A stretch of 64,000 nt of DNA, taken from contig CAVQIB010000003.1 of NCBI GenBank assembly GCA_963712435.1, positions 620,001-684,000 of the forward strand, given 5' to 3'. Numbering within the stretch: the first letter of the stretch is position 1; every line of letters starts with the position of its first letter. The position numbers were made by a program, and so were the translations under genes. This DNA is from Rhodoplanes sp963712435 (lineage in GTDB: Bacteria; Pseudomonadota; Alphaproteobacteria; Rhizobiales; Xanthobacteraceae). Below, piece by piece: positions 56,915 through 64,000 of this stretch. The notes under the pieces were generated by a model. The model saw nothing but the letters and a program-made list of their open reading frames with translations, was not told the origin of the DNA and ran no database searches.

Positions 56915-58021
56915 ACCGCATCGAGCTTCCGCCACGCCCGCGCATCCTCGTCGTCGTGCTGCGCCGGCTGGGCGACGTCCTGCTCGCGACGCCGCTGATG
57001 CGCAGCCTGCGGCGCGCCTGGCCCGACGCGTGGATCGAGGCGCTCGTTTTCGGCGGCACCGAGGGCATTCTCGCCGGCAATCCCGATCTCGACGGCGTCG
57101 TCGTGATGCCGCGCGCGGCCGAATTTCGCGCAGAGCCTCGCCGTCGCTGCGCGGCTGTTTCGCCGCTACGATCTCGCCGTATCGACCCAGACGGGCGACC
57201 GGCCGACCTATTTCGCGATGCTGGCCGGACGCCGGTGCGTTGCGCCGGTGGCCGAGCGCCTGGGCGCGCCGCTGCTTCGCGCCGCCCTCACCCGCAGCAT
57301 TCCGGTCGCCAACGGCCTGCATCGCGTCGAGGACGTGCTGCGGCTCGCCGATGCGCTCGGCGTTCCGCGGATCGCCGAACTCGTCTGCCCCGCCGGCGGG
57401 AGCGACGCCGCGCGCCCGGAGGTTCCCTACGCCGTCATCCACGCCGCCCCCATGTTCCGCTACAAGCGGTGGAACACCGCCGGCTGGCGCGCGCTCGCGC
57501 GCGAACTCGCCGCGCGCGGGCTGGCCGTGGTCGCGACCGGCGGCCCTTCGGAAGCCGATCGCCGCTATCTCGACGACATCTGGTCGGGACTTCCGGCGGT
57601 GCGCCGGCGCGACGGCGTGCTGACATTTCCGGACCTTGCCGCGCTGATTAGCGGCGCCCAAATCTATGTCGGGCCCGACACCTCAATCACCCATCTCGCC
57701 GCCGCCGCCGGCTGTCCCACCGTCGCGCTGCTCGGTCCGACCGATCCGCGCATCTGGGGACCGTGGCCGATCGGCGGCCTGCCCGTTCCGTGGGATATGT
57801 CGGGAACGATCCAGCGCCGCGGCAATGTGTGGATCGTGCAGAACCCGCAGCCCTGCCTGCCCTGCCAACTCGAAGGCTGCGAACGCCACATCAGCAGCAT
57901 CAGCCGGTGCCTCGACGAACTCCCGATCGGCGCCGTCATGCCCGCGGTCGATGCCGCGCTTGCCATGCGAACGGAGGCGGCGAGCGCGGGCGCGGGCGCG
58001 GGAAGTCCGCTTAGCGGCTGA
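56911..58021 (+). CDS. Glycosyltransferase family 9 (heptosyltransferase-like, one frame break)
   Basis: Relatives add ADP-heptose to the LPS inner core. It begins with RILVVVLRRLGDVLLATPLM, the GT9 start. One extra T near 57125 (AATTTCGCG) shifts the frame; the expected reading is EFAQSLAVAARLFRRYDL. The C-terminal domain has IYVGPDTSITHLAAAAGCP and LLGPTDPRIWGPW, the donor-binding part. The span of 1111 nt has remainder 1. Last gene of the surface polysaccharide operon. Confidence 0.88.
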
Positions 58022-58544
58022 CGCGCAGGGCGGCCTCGCCCTCTTCGCCCTCGAGCGCGCGTTCCGGCTCGGTCACGCGCTGATCCATGCGCTTGAGCGC
58101 GGCCTTGAGGACGCCGAGCGCGTCGTAGAGCGTCTCGAGCTCGTCGCGACTGAGTTCCTGCATGAGGTCCTTCAGCCACTTGTCATGGACCGGAAGGATT
58201 TCGTCCAACAGCTTCCGCCCGGACGAGGTGAGAAACACATATTGAATCCGGCCGTCCGCATCGTCGCGCCGCCGCTCGATCAGTTCGACCGCTTCGAGGC
58301 GCGCGACGATGTCGGTGATGTTTCCCTTGGTGACCAGCAGTTTCCGCGAAAGCTCGCCGAGCGAGGGGCCGAGCGGCGGACGCGCGACCTGCGCCAGCAG
58401 ATCGAAGCGCGGCATCGTGAGCGCAAACGCATCCTTCAGATTGTGCCGCAGATGGCGAAGGATGATGTTGGTGCAGCTCAACAGCCGCAACCACACACCG
58501 GTCTCGATCGAACCGGCCCTGCGCGCGCGTTCCTTCCTGACCAT
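58011..58544 (-). CDS. MarR family transcriptional regulator
   Basis: A 177-residue winged-helix protein. The recognition region reads LSRKLLVTKGNITDIVARLE, followed by the wing RRRDDADGRIQYVFLTSSG. ATG 58544 starts MVRKERARRAGSIE; the frame continues far upstream without stop because of GC bias. It is divergent from the ligase/SDR/OYE operon with a palindrome between, so it likely represses that operon and responds to a CoA thioester or acid, as BadR-type MarR proteins do. It overlaps the 3' end of the GT9 gene by 11 bp. Confidence 0.85.
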   Translation of the reverse strand: MVRKERARRAGSIETGVWLRLLSCTNIILRHLRHNLKDAFALTMPRFDLLAQVARPPLGPSLGELSRKLLVTKGNITDIVARLEAVELIERRRDDADGRIQYVFLTSSGRKLLDEILPVHDKWLKDLMQELSRDELETLYDALGVLKAALKRMDQRVTEPERALEGEEGEAALRVSR

Positions 58545-58895
58545 GCGTGTCTTCCCAAGCCGGCGGCGACGCCTATGCGTGAATCCGCCGCCGCGGCCGC
58601 GCAAACGCCCGTTGCATTCGCTCATGGCCCGGAGTGCGCGACGCGCCCCCGCCGGACTCTCTAGAGGATTCCGGCACGATAGAGCAAATCGCAAGCGCGT
58701 CGAAACACAATCCGCTGTGTTCCGTATGCCGGCCGGACCCGTCGGCCGAACAGCCGCGCCTTCGGTTTGATCGGAATCAAGGAGGCCCCGGCGGGAAGCG
58801 CCTATAAAGTTCAAGTTTGAACAATCGGCGCGCCGCCGTATCGCCGGATGCGCGATGCCGAACATGTCGTGCGTACGCGCGGAGGGAGCGCCTTG
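58545..58895. other. Divergent regulatory region, marR to ligase operon
   Basis: About 350 bp with no gene. It holds a -10-like TATAAA at 58803-58808 directly followed by the palindrome described separately. Nothing else is clear. Long frames across it on both strands are GC artefacts. Confidence 0.5.
58809..58822 (+). promoter_or_regulatory. Palindromic operator candidate for the MarR regulator
   Basis: GTTCAA (58809-58814), two bases, TTGAAC (58817-58822), immediately after TATAAA at 58803. A repressor bound here would block the ligase operon promoter. The AT-rich island contrasts with its surroundings. Confidence 0.5.
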
Positions 58896-60590
58896 ATGCT
58901 TGAAGGCTGCAGAGCCTGGCCGGAGGAGTTTGCGCGCCTTTACCGCGAGAAGGGCTATTGGGAGGACATCACGCTCTGGCGGATGCTGGAGCGCGTGATT
59001 GCACGCGCGCCGGACAAGATCGCGATCGTCTGCCCGGATCGCCGGACGAGCTATCGCGAGCTCGGCGAGCGGATCGGCCGCGTGGCGGGCGGCCTCGCCG
59101 CCACCGGCCTTCGCCCGCGCGACCGCGTCGTGATGCAGCTCCCGAACGGGCTCGACCTCGTCGTCACCTTCTTCGCACTTTTGCGCATCGGCGTCATTCC
59201 CGTGCTGGCGCTGCCGGCGCACCGCGCCGACGAGGTCGCCTATTTCGTCAAGCATGCCGATGCGGTCGCCTATTTCGGGCCCGATCGCCTGCGCGATTTC
59301 GACTATCGCCCGATGGCCGCCGACATCGCGCGCCGATCGCCGTCGCTGCGCCAGACCTTCATCGCCGGCGAGCCGTGGCCCGGACAGGTCTCGCTTGCGG
59401 ACATGGCTCGTCCCGGCGGCGTTCCGGAACGCCAAATCGACGCGTTGGCGCCGCCCGCCGACGACGTCGCGCTGATGCTCCTGTCGGGCGGAACCACCGG
59501 GGTCCCCAAGCTCATTCCGCGCACCCACAACGACTATGTCTACAATTGCCGGCAATGCGGACGCATCGCGGGCTTCGGCGCAGAGACGGTCTTCCTCGCC
59601 GTGCTGCCGATGTCGCACAATTACACGCTCGGCTGCCCCGGCGTGCTCGGCGCGCTCGCGGCGGGCGGCACGGCGGTGATCGCGCCGGATGCGAGCGCCG
59701 AGACGGTCTTCCCCCTGATCGCGCGCGAGCGCGTGACGGTGATCTCGGGAGCGATGCCGCTGGTGGTGAACTGGCTCGCCGGCGACGCGCCGGAACGGCA
59801 CGATCTGAGTTCGCTCGAGGTGTTCATGAGCGGCGGCGCCAAGCTCGCGCCGGAGCTGCGCGCGCGCGTCGAGCGGCGCTTGAACTGCATCTATCAGGAA
59901 AGCTTCGGGACCGGCGAAGGGCTCATCAGCATGACCCGCCTTGACGATCCCAAGGACATCCGCATGACAAGCTCCGGCCGTCCGGTGTCGCCGGGCGACG
60001 AGATCAAGGTGATCGACGAACAGGGGCGCGAACTGCCCGACGGCGCGGTCGGCGAGCTCGTCTGCCGCGGCCCCTACACGATTCGCGGCTACTACCGCGC
60101 GCCGACGGCGACCGCGGCCGCGTTCACGGCGGACGGCTTCTACCGCATGGGCGACGCCGTGCGTAAGATGGGCGACGATTTGTATGTCGAAGGCCGGCTC
60201 AAGGACCTGATCAATCGCGGCGGGGAAAAGATCAGCTGCGAGGAGGTCGAGAACCACCTGCTCGCTCACCCGCGGATCAAGAGCGCCTGCGTGGTCGCGA
60301 TGCCCGACCCGGTCTATGGCGAGAAGGCCTGCGCCTTCGTCATGCCGGCGGGCGAGGGCCCTATCACGCTCGACGAGATCAAGTCGTTCCTGCTCGGCCG
60401 CGAGATCGCCAAATTCAAAATGCCGGAACGGGTGGAGGTGGTTTGTTCCTTTCCCACCAGCCCGGCCGGCAAGATTCTCCGGCGCGAATTGCGCCGGATG
60501 ATCGAGGCCAAATTGAGCGCCGAGCGCAGCGCCGCCGCGATGGGCGTCCGGGCCGCAGACGCAACCGGCGCAGGGGAGATCGCGACGTGA
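58896..60590 (+). CDS. Aryl/acyl-CoA ligase or acyl adenylating enzyme (ANL superfamily)
   Basis: A 564-residue AMP-forming ligase. The P-loop is LMLLSGGTTGVPKLIPRTHN, followed by YQESFGTGEGLISMTRLDD and the hinge DLYVEGRLKDLINRGGEKIS. The C-terminal catalytic lysine is in SPAGKILRRELR. The layout resembles 2,3-dihydroxybenzoate-AMP ligases (EntE/DhbE), but the context with SDR and OYE genes and a MarR regulator favours an aromatic or alicyclic acid-CoA ligase. ATG 58896 follows GGAGGGAG. Confidence 0.85.
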   Translation: MLEGCRAWPEEFARLYREKGYWEDITLWRMLERVIARAPDKIAIVCPDRRTSYRELGERIGRVAGGLAATGLRPRDRVVMQLPNGLDLVVTFFALLRIGVIPVLALPAHRADEVAYFVKHADAVAYFGPDRLRDFDYRPMAADIARRSPSLRQTFIAGEPWPGQVSLADMARPGGVPERQIDALAPPADDVALMLLSGGTTGVPKLIPRTHNDYVYNCRQCGRIAGFGAETVFLAVLPMSHNYTLGCPGVLGALAAGGTAVIAPDASAETVFPLIARERVTVISGAMPLVVNWLAGDAPERHDLSSLEVFMSGGAKLAPELRARVERRLNCIYQESFGTGEGLISMTRLDDPKDIRMTSSGRPVSPGDEIKVIDEQGRELPDGAVGELVCRGPYTIRGYYRAPTATAAAFTADGFYRMGDAVRKMGDDLYVEGRLKDLINRGGEKISCEEVENHLLAHPRIKSACVVAMPDPVYGEKACAFVMPAGEGPITLDEIKSFLLGREIAKFKMPERVEVVCSFPTSPAGKILRRELRRMIEAKLSAERSAAAMGVRAADATGAGEIAT

Positions 60591-61402
60591 CCGAGCCGAC
60601 AATCGCAGACGACCCGACGGGCGGCGCGCCGCTGCGCGGCCAGCACGCGGTGGTGACCGGCGCTTCGCGCGGGATCGGCGCCGCGATCGCAGCAGCGCTG
60701 GCGCGGCGCGGCGCCGACGTCACGCTGATGGCGCGCAGCGAGGCGGCGCTCGCCGATCAGGTCGCGCGGCTGCAGGAAGCGCATTCCGCCCGCGCGCAGG
60801 CCGTGCCGATCGACGTAACGGACGAAGCGCGCGTAAGCGCAGCCTTCGCCAAGGCTATCGACGGTTTGGGCCCGGTGCAGATTCTCGTCAACAATGCGGG
60901 CATCGCGGAAGCGGCGCCCTTCGGCAAGACCGACCGCGCCTTTTGGCAGCGCCTGATCGATGTCGATCTCACCGGGCCTTATCTGTGCATCCGCCAGGTG
61001 CTCGGGCCGATGGTGAAGGCGGGCCGCGGCCGCATCGTCAATGTCGCGTCCACCGCCGGGCATACCGGCTACCCCTATGTCACCGCCTATTGCGCCGCGA
61101 AGCACGGGCTGATCGGGCTCACGCGCTCGCTCGCGCGCGAGATCGCCCGCAGCGGCGTCACCGTCAACGCGGTCTGTCCCGGCTACACCGAGACCGACAT
61201 CGTCGCGACGACGATCGCCAACATCGTCAACAAGACCGGGCGCACGCGCGAACAGGCCATCCAGGAGCTTGTCGCGCACAATCCGCAAGGACGCCTGATC
61301 AAGCCCGAGGAGATCGCGGAGACGGTCGGCTGGCTTTGCCTGCCGGCCGCCGCCTCGATCAACGGCCAGAGCATCATGGTCGACGGCGGCGAGGTGATGT
61401 AG
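60587..61402 (+). CDS. SDR family NAD(P)-dependent oxidoreductase
   Basis: A classical short-chain dehydrogenase of 271 residues. Cofactor motif AVVTGASRGIGAAIAAALA, NNAG in LVNNAGIAEAAPFGK, catalytic Ser in VNVASTAGHTG and YxxxK in YVTAYCAAKHGLIG. GTG 60587 overlaps the ligase stop (GTGA) and follows GGGGAG. Probably a 3-hydroxyacyl-CoA dehydrogenase of the pathway encoded by this operon. Confidence 0.92.
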   Translation: MTEPTIADDPTGGAPLRGQHAVVTGASRGIGAAIAAALARRGADVTLMARSEAALADQVARLQEAHSARAQAVPIDVTDEARVSAAFAKAIDGLGPVQILVNNAGIAEAAPFGKTDRAFWQRLIDVDLTGPYLCIRQVLGPMVKAGRGRIVNVASTAGHTGYPYVTAYCAAKHGLIGLTRSLAREIARSGVTVNAVCPGYTETDIVATTIANIVNKTGRTREQAIQELVAHNPQGRLIKPEEIAETVGWLCLPAAASINGQSIMVDGGEVM

Positions 61403-61468
61403 CCGGCCCGCCTGAACGCGCGCGCCATGCGCGGCGGAATCGAAACATCGGATCGCGGGAGCAAGGGA

Positions 61469-62929
61469 ATGAGGCTGTTCGAACCGCTCGACGTCAAAGG
61501 GATGGTCCTGCCAAACCGGATCATGGTTCCGGCCATGGTGACGCGGCTGTCGGGCGAAGACGGCTTCGTCAACGAGCCCATCATCGATCGCTATGTGCGC
61601 TACGCCGAAGGCGGCGTCGGGCTGATCGTGGTCGAGGCGATGGCGATCCACCAGGCGAAGTCCGGCCCGCTGCTGCGCATCAGCGACAATGCCCATGTTC
61701 CCGGGCTCGCCGACCTCGTGCGCCGCATCCACGATGTCTCCGACTCCAAGGTCGTGCCGCAGATCATCCATTTCCTCAAAGTGGCGAAGTCGGGCTGGCG
61801 GCAGACCGTCGACATGCTGTCGCTCGCCGACATCGACCAGATCGTCGAGGAGTTCGCCGACGCGGTGGCGCGCGCGCGCGAGGCGGGCTTCGACGGCGCG
61901 GAGCTGCATTCCGCGCACGCCTATACGCTCGCCTCGTTCGTGTCGCGCGTGAATCCGCGCCATGACGATTACGGCGGAACGCTCGAAGGACGTCTGCGGC
62001 TGATCGGCCGGGTGATGGAGACGATCGCGCGCAAGGTCGGCAAGGACTTTCCCGTCGGGGTGCGCTTCCTCGCCGACGAGTTCATCAAGGACGGCTTCAC
62101 CGTCAATGACGCGAAGCTGATCGCGCTCAGGCTGGCGGAGCTCGGCGCGGCCTATCTGTCGCTCTCGGTCGGCGGCAAGTTCGAGGATGCGATCCACGCG
62201 CCCGGCCAGGTCCCCTACCCTTACACCGGCTATTCGGGCGACCGCTGCATGCCCGGCGCCTGGTATCCGAATGTGCCGCACGCGCATTTCTCGGCGGAGA
62301 TCAAGGCCTATGTGAAGGCGCATGGCTACGACACGCCGGTCGCGACCACCGGCAAGATCTCCGACCCGGACGACGCCGAGCGCCTGCTCGCCGAAGGCAA
62401 GGTCGACATCATCGGCATCGCGCGCGGCCTGCTCGCCGACCCCGACTGGCCGAAGAAGGTGCGCGCGGACGAGCGCGACCGCATCGTCCGCTGCGACTAC
62501 TGCAATGTGTGCAAGCATCTCGACGGCACCCACACGCGGGTGATCTGCAGCCTGTGGCCGCAGGGCACGCTGCAGGCGCCGCCAGACGATCGCGCCGCCG
62601 GCGCGCCGGACTGGGGAGCGGCCGGCGCCGAGCTGAAGGCGACGGTCGGCAACAATGGCGCGGTGCTGCTGCGCTGGAAGAAGGCCGCGGGCGCTGCGCG
62701 CTACGACGTCCACCGCTGCGACGATCGCGGCAATGTCAGCTTCGAGGATGCGGTCAAGGTCACGCGCTGGGAAGACGAGAACCTGCTCGCCGGCCGGCGC
62801 TACCGCTATTACGTGCGCGCCTATGCGGCAAGCGGACAAGGCGGCGCGCCCTCGAACAGCGTGTTCGTCGATCTCCCCGCGCCGGACTATCTCGCCAACA
62901 GGATCGGCGCGCAGCCGGCGTCGGTGTGA
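61469..62929 (+). CDS. Old Yellow Enzyme-type oxidoreductase with FeS motif and C-terminal FnIII-like domain
   Basis: A 486-residue protein. Residues 1-330 form the flavin TIM barrel: RLFEPLDVKGMVLPNRI, GAELHSAHAYTLASFVSRVN, PRHDDYGGTLEGRLRL. The 2,4-dienoyl-CoA reductase/trimethylamine dehydrogenase-type motif is C342-x2-C-x2-C-x11-C360 in CDYCNVCKHLDG, suggesting a 4Fe-4S cluster. The flavodoxin/NAD domains of that class are absent. Instead residues about 380-470 look like fibronectin type III (VLLRWKKAAGAARYDVHRC, RRYRYYVRAYAASGQGG). GGGAGCAAGGG precedes ATG 61469. Probably reduces an unsaturated acyl- or aryl-CoA. Confidence 0.85.
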   Translation: MRLFEPLDVKGMVLPNRIMVPAMVTRLSGEDGFVNEPIIDRYVRYAEGGVGLIVVEAMAIHQAKSGPLLRISDNAHVPGLADLVRRIHDVSDSKVVPQIIHFLKVAKSGWRQTVDMLSLADIDQIVEEFADAVARAREAGFDGAELHSAHAYTLASFVSRVNPRHDDYGGTLEGRLRLIGRVMETIARKVGKDFPVGVRFLADEFIKDGFTVNDAKLIALRLAELGAAYLSLSVGGKFEDAIHAPGQVPYPYTGYSGDRCMPGAWYPNVPHAHFSAEIKAYVKAHGYDTPVATTGKISDPDDAERLLAEGKVDIIGIARGLLADPDWPKKVRADERDRIVRCDYCNVCKHLDGTHTRVICSLWPQGTLQAPPDDRAAGAPDWGAAGAELKATVGNNGAVLLRWKKAAGAARYDVHRCDDRGNVSFEDAVKVTRWEDENLLAGRRYRYYVRAYAASGQGGAPSNSVFVDLPAPDYLANRIGAQPASV

Positions 62930-62980
62930 TCGAGCAAGCTGGCCCTACGTGATCGAGTCAGCTATCGACCGCGTGAACTT

Positions 62981-63129
62981 CACCTCTCCCCGGCGGGGAG
63001 AGGTCGGCGAGCATCGAGTGGAACGAGATGTGCGCCGGGTGAGGGGCCATGGATTTGTCGCGGGATCCCCCTCACCCGGATAACATCGCTTCGCTCGTCA
63101 TCCGACCTCTCCCCGCCGGGGAGAGGTGA
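62981..63129. repeat. Intergenic CTCTCCCC/GGGGAGAGG palindromic repeat, family B
   Basis: CACCTCTCCCCGGCGGGGAG at the left and CCTCTCCCCGCCGGGGAGAGG at the right, with GTGAGGGGCC and CCCCTCACCC between, making nested inverted repeats. The same building blocks occur in the ilvC-side tandem array (29466-30000) and, weakly, near 14150. It lies between the convergent OYE and metallo-hydrolase genes. Confidence 0.65.
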
Positions 63130-63168
63130 AGGCGCTGACCCCGGCGGCTTCGTGGAGCGGGCTCGAAC

Positions 63169-64000
63169 TCAATGCCCCGGCAGCACGAGAATTTTCGGCT
63201 TGCCGGGCAACGTCGCCTTGGAGAGCACGACAGAGGGCGTGTCGGCGATCTCGACGTCGTAGTCGCTGCGCGCGCGGTCGAGAAAGCGGTTCAGCGTGTA
63301 GCTGCTGAAATAGTGCATCGGAATCACCAGCGGCGCCTTGAGCGCCTGCAGCACCTCCAGCATGCCCTCCGTGTCGAGCGTGTAGGTTCCGTCGACCGGC
63401 GCCAGCACGACGTCGACGCGCCCGATCTCGTTGAGCTGCTGCTGCGTCAGCGTGTGATGCAGGTGGCCGAGATGGGCGATGCACAGCGCGGCCGCCTCGA
63501 AAATGAAGATCGAATTGCCGTGGCGCTCGGCGCCGCCGTCGGCCCAGGTGCGGATATTGGTCGCGACGCTGCGCACCCGCACGTCGCCGAGAATGTGGTC
63601 GTGCGCGGCCGGCTTGCCGTCGTCGCTCCAGCCGCGCAGCACGAGCTTGATGCCGGGATCCGGGTTGAGGCTGTAATGGGTCGAATGCGCCTTGTTCATC
63701 GTGACGATGTCGGGGACGATGGGCGGCCTGACATAGTCGTTGTAGTCGGTGGCGACGCGCACGAGCTGCGGGCTCTCGAGCAGGAAGGTCGAGTGGCCGA
63801 CATAGGTCAGGCGCACCTGATCGGCGGCGAGCGCGGCCTGGCGGAAGGCCGCGGGAACGGCCCGCTTCGGCGCGGACGAGACGAGGCCGGGGCAGGACTC
63901 GGTCATCTCCGGCTTCGGCGCAGGCGGCGTCGGCGCGGACGGCTGCGCAAGAGCGAGCCCGGTCCATGCCAGGACGAGCCCGGTCACGGCGGCGAACACA
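63169..64000 (-). CDS. Exported MBL-fold metallo-hydrolase, UlaG-like (5' end at or beyond window edge)
   Basis: A metallo-beta-lactamase-fold protein in the UlaG-like branch. The visible N-terminus TGLVLAWTGLALAQPSAP looks like a signal peptide, so export is likely. The fold shows VRLTYVGHSTFLLES, NKAHSTHYSLNPDPG (the HxH region is altered: AHSTHYS), CIAHLGHLHHTLT, and the late histidine in LVIPMHYFSSY. GTG 63999 could be the start, but the gene may begin outside the window. The substrate is unknown. Confidence 0.75.
   Translation of the reverse strand, partial: VFAAVTGLVLAWTGLALAQPSAPTPPAPKPEMTESCPGLVSSAPKRAVPAAFRQAALAADQVRLTYVGHSTFLLESPQLVRVATDYNDYVRPPIVPDIVTMNKAHSTHYSLNPDPGIKLVLRGWSDDGKPAAHDHILGDVRVRSVATNIRTWADGGAERHGNSIFIFEAAALCIAHLGHLHHTLTQQQLNEIGRVDVVLAPVDGTYTLDTEGMLEVLQALKAPLVIPMHYFSSYTLNRFLDRARSDYDVEIADTPSVVLSKATLPGKPKILVLPGH

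Noticed and set aside
58011..60602. Minus-strand open frame of 863 codons over the CoA ligase gene
   Set aside because: Only the last 178 codons (the MarR gene) have family motifs. The rest is antisense to a well-supported ligase and is open because of high GC third positions.
60314..62839. Minus-strand open frame of 841 codons over the SDR and OYE genes
   Set aside because: Antisense shadow: His/Arg/Asp-rich composition, no ribosome site, no recognisable domain, and the plus strand carries clear enzymes.
63169..63967. Alternative minus-strand frame 63098-63967 at the right edge
   Set aside because: It is the out-of-frame reading of the MBL-fold protein, which carries the signal peptide and metal-binding motifs.

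Overview
This is high-GC (mid-60s percent by eye) chromosomal DNA from an alphaproteobacterium, most likely a member of Hyphomicrobiales close to Bradyrhizobium, Rhodopseudomonas or Xanthobacteraceae. The clues are the order rpsT-dnaA-dnaN-recF-gyrB, a SciP (DUF1153) gene divergent from mnmA with a CtrA-type box in front of it, a PmtA-type methyltransferase, a LivM-LivG fused transporter subunit, and intergenic palindromic repeats of the kind common in those genomes. No tRNA, rRNA, prophage, IS element or CRISPR array was recognised.

Layout. 0-1.2 kb: end of an ATP-dependent DNA ligase, then idi. 1.3-6.0 kb: a branched-chain amino acid type ABC transporter with many frame breaks. 6-9.8 kb: housekeeping singletons (dienelactone hydrolase family, YqhA family, msrA, a DapA-family lyase). 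9.9-18.0 kb: rpsT, an AT-richer gap that may hold the replication origin, dnaA, dnaN, recF, gyrB. 18.7-23.3 kb: treZ, small DUF proteins, pmtA, mnmA. 23.7-26.4 kb: the cell-cycle block sciP then minCDE. 27.4-34.5 kb: branched-chain amino acid synthesis on the minus strand (leuA, ilvC, ilvH, ilvB) with two leader peptides and a MazEF module lodged between ilvH and ilvC. 34.7-45.8 kb: RMD1-family protein, miaA, a secreted caspase-LCCL protein, a small low-GC islet (38.5-39.5 kb), an epimerase, DUF1015, glycosyltransferase, DUF924 and acyl-CoA synthetase genes. 45.8-54.6 kb: COG0523 GTPase, a D,D-carboxypeptidase, LysR regulator, collagen-like lipoprotein, crotonase, TDT transporter, FAH-family and sugar dehydrogenase-like genes. 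54.8-58.0 kb: a three-gene surface polysaccharide operon (GT2, O-antigen ligase, GT9). 58.0-62.9 kb: a MarR regulator divergent from an acyl-CoA ligase/SDR/Old Yellow Enzyme operon. 63.2 kb to the right edge: a partial metallo-beta-lactamase fold protein.

A general caution: at least eleven frame breaks occur outside the transporter cluster, in dnaA (2), dnaN, gyrB (2), ilvC, ilvB and four other genes. In each gene, length modulo 3 equals the number of breaks, so each looks like one extra base. In essential genes this points to uncorrected sequencing or assembly insertions, not decay. I therefore annotate these as single genes across the breaks.

The most novel-looking items are: a two-gene islet whose second protein ends in the SSB-type tip DDDIPF; a caspase fused to two LCCL domains; an Old Yellow Enzyme with an iron-sulfur cysteine motif and a C-terminal fibronectin-III-like domain; a tandem array carrying copies of the ilvC 3' end; and a perfect palindrome that looks like the MazEF operator.
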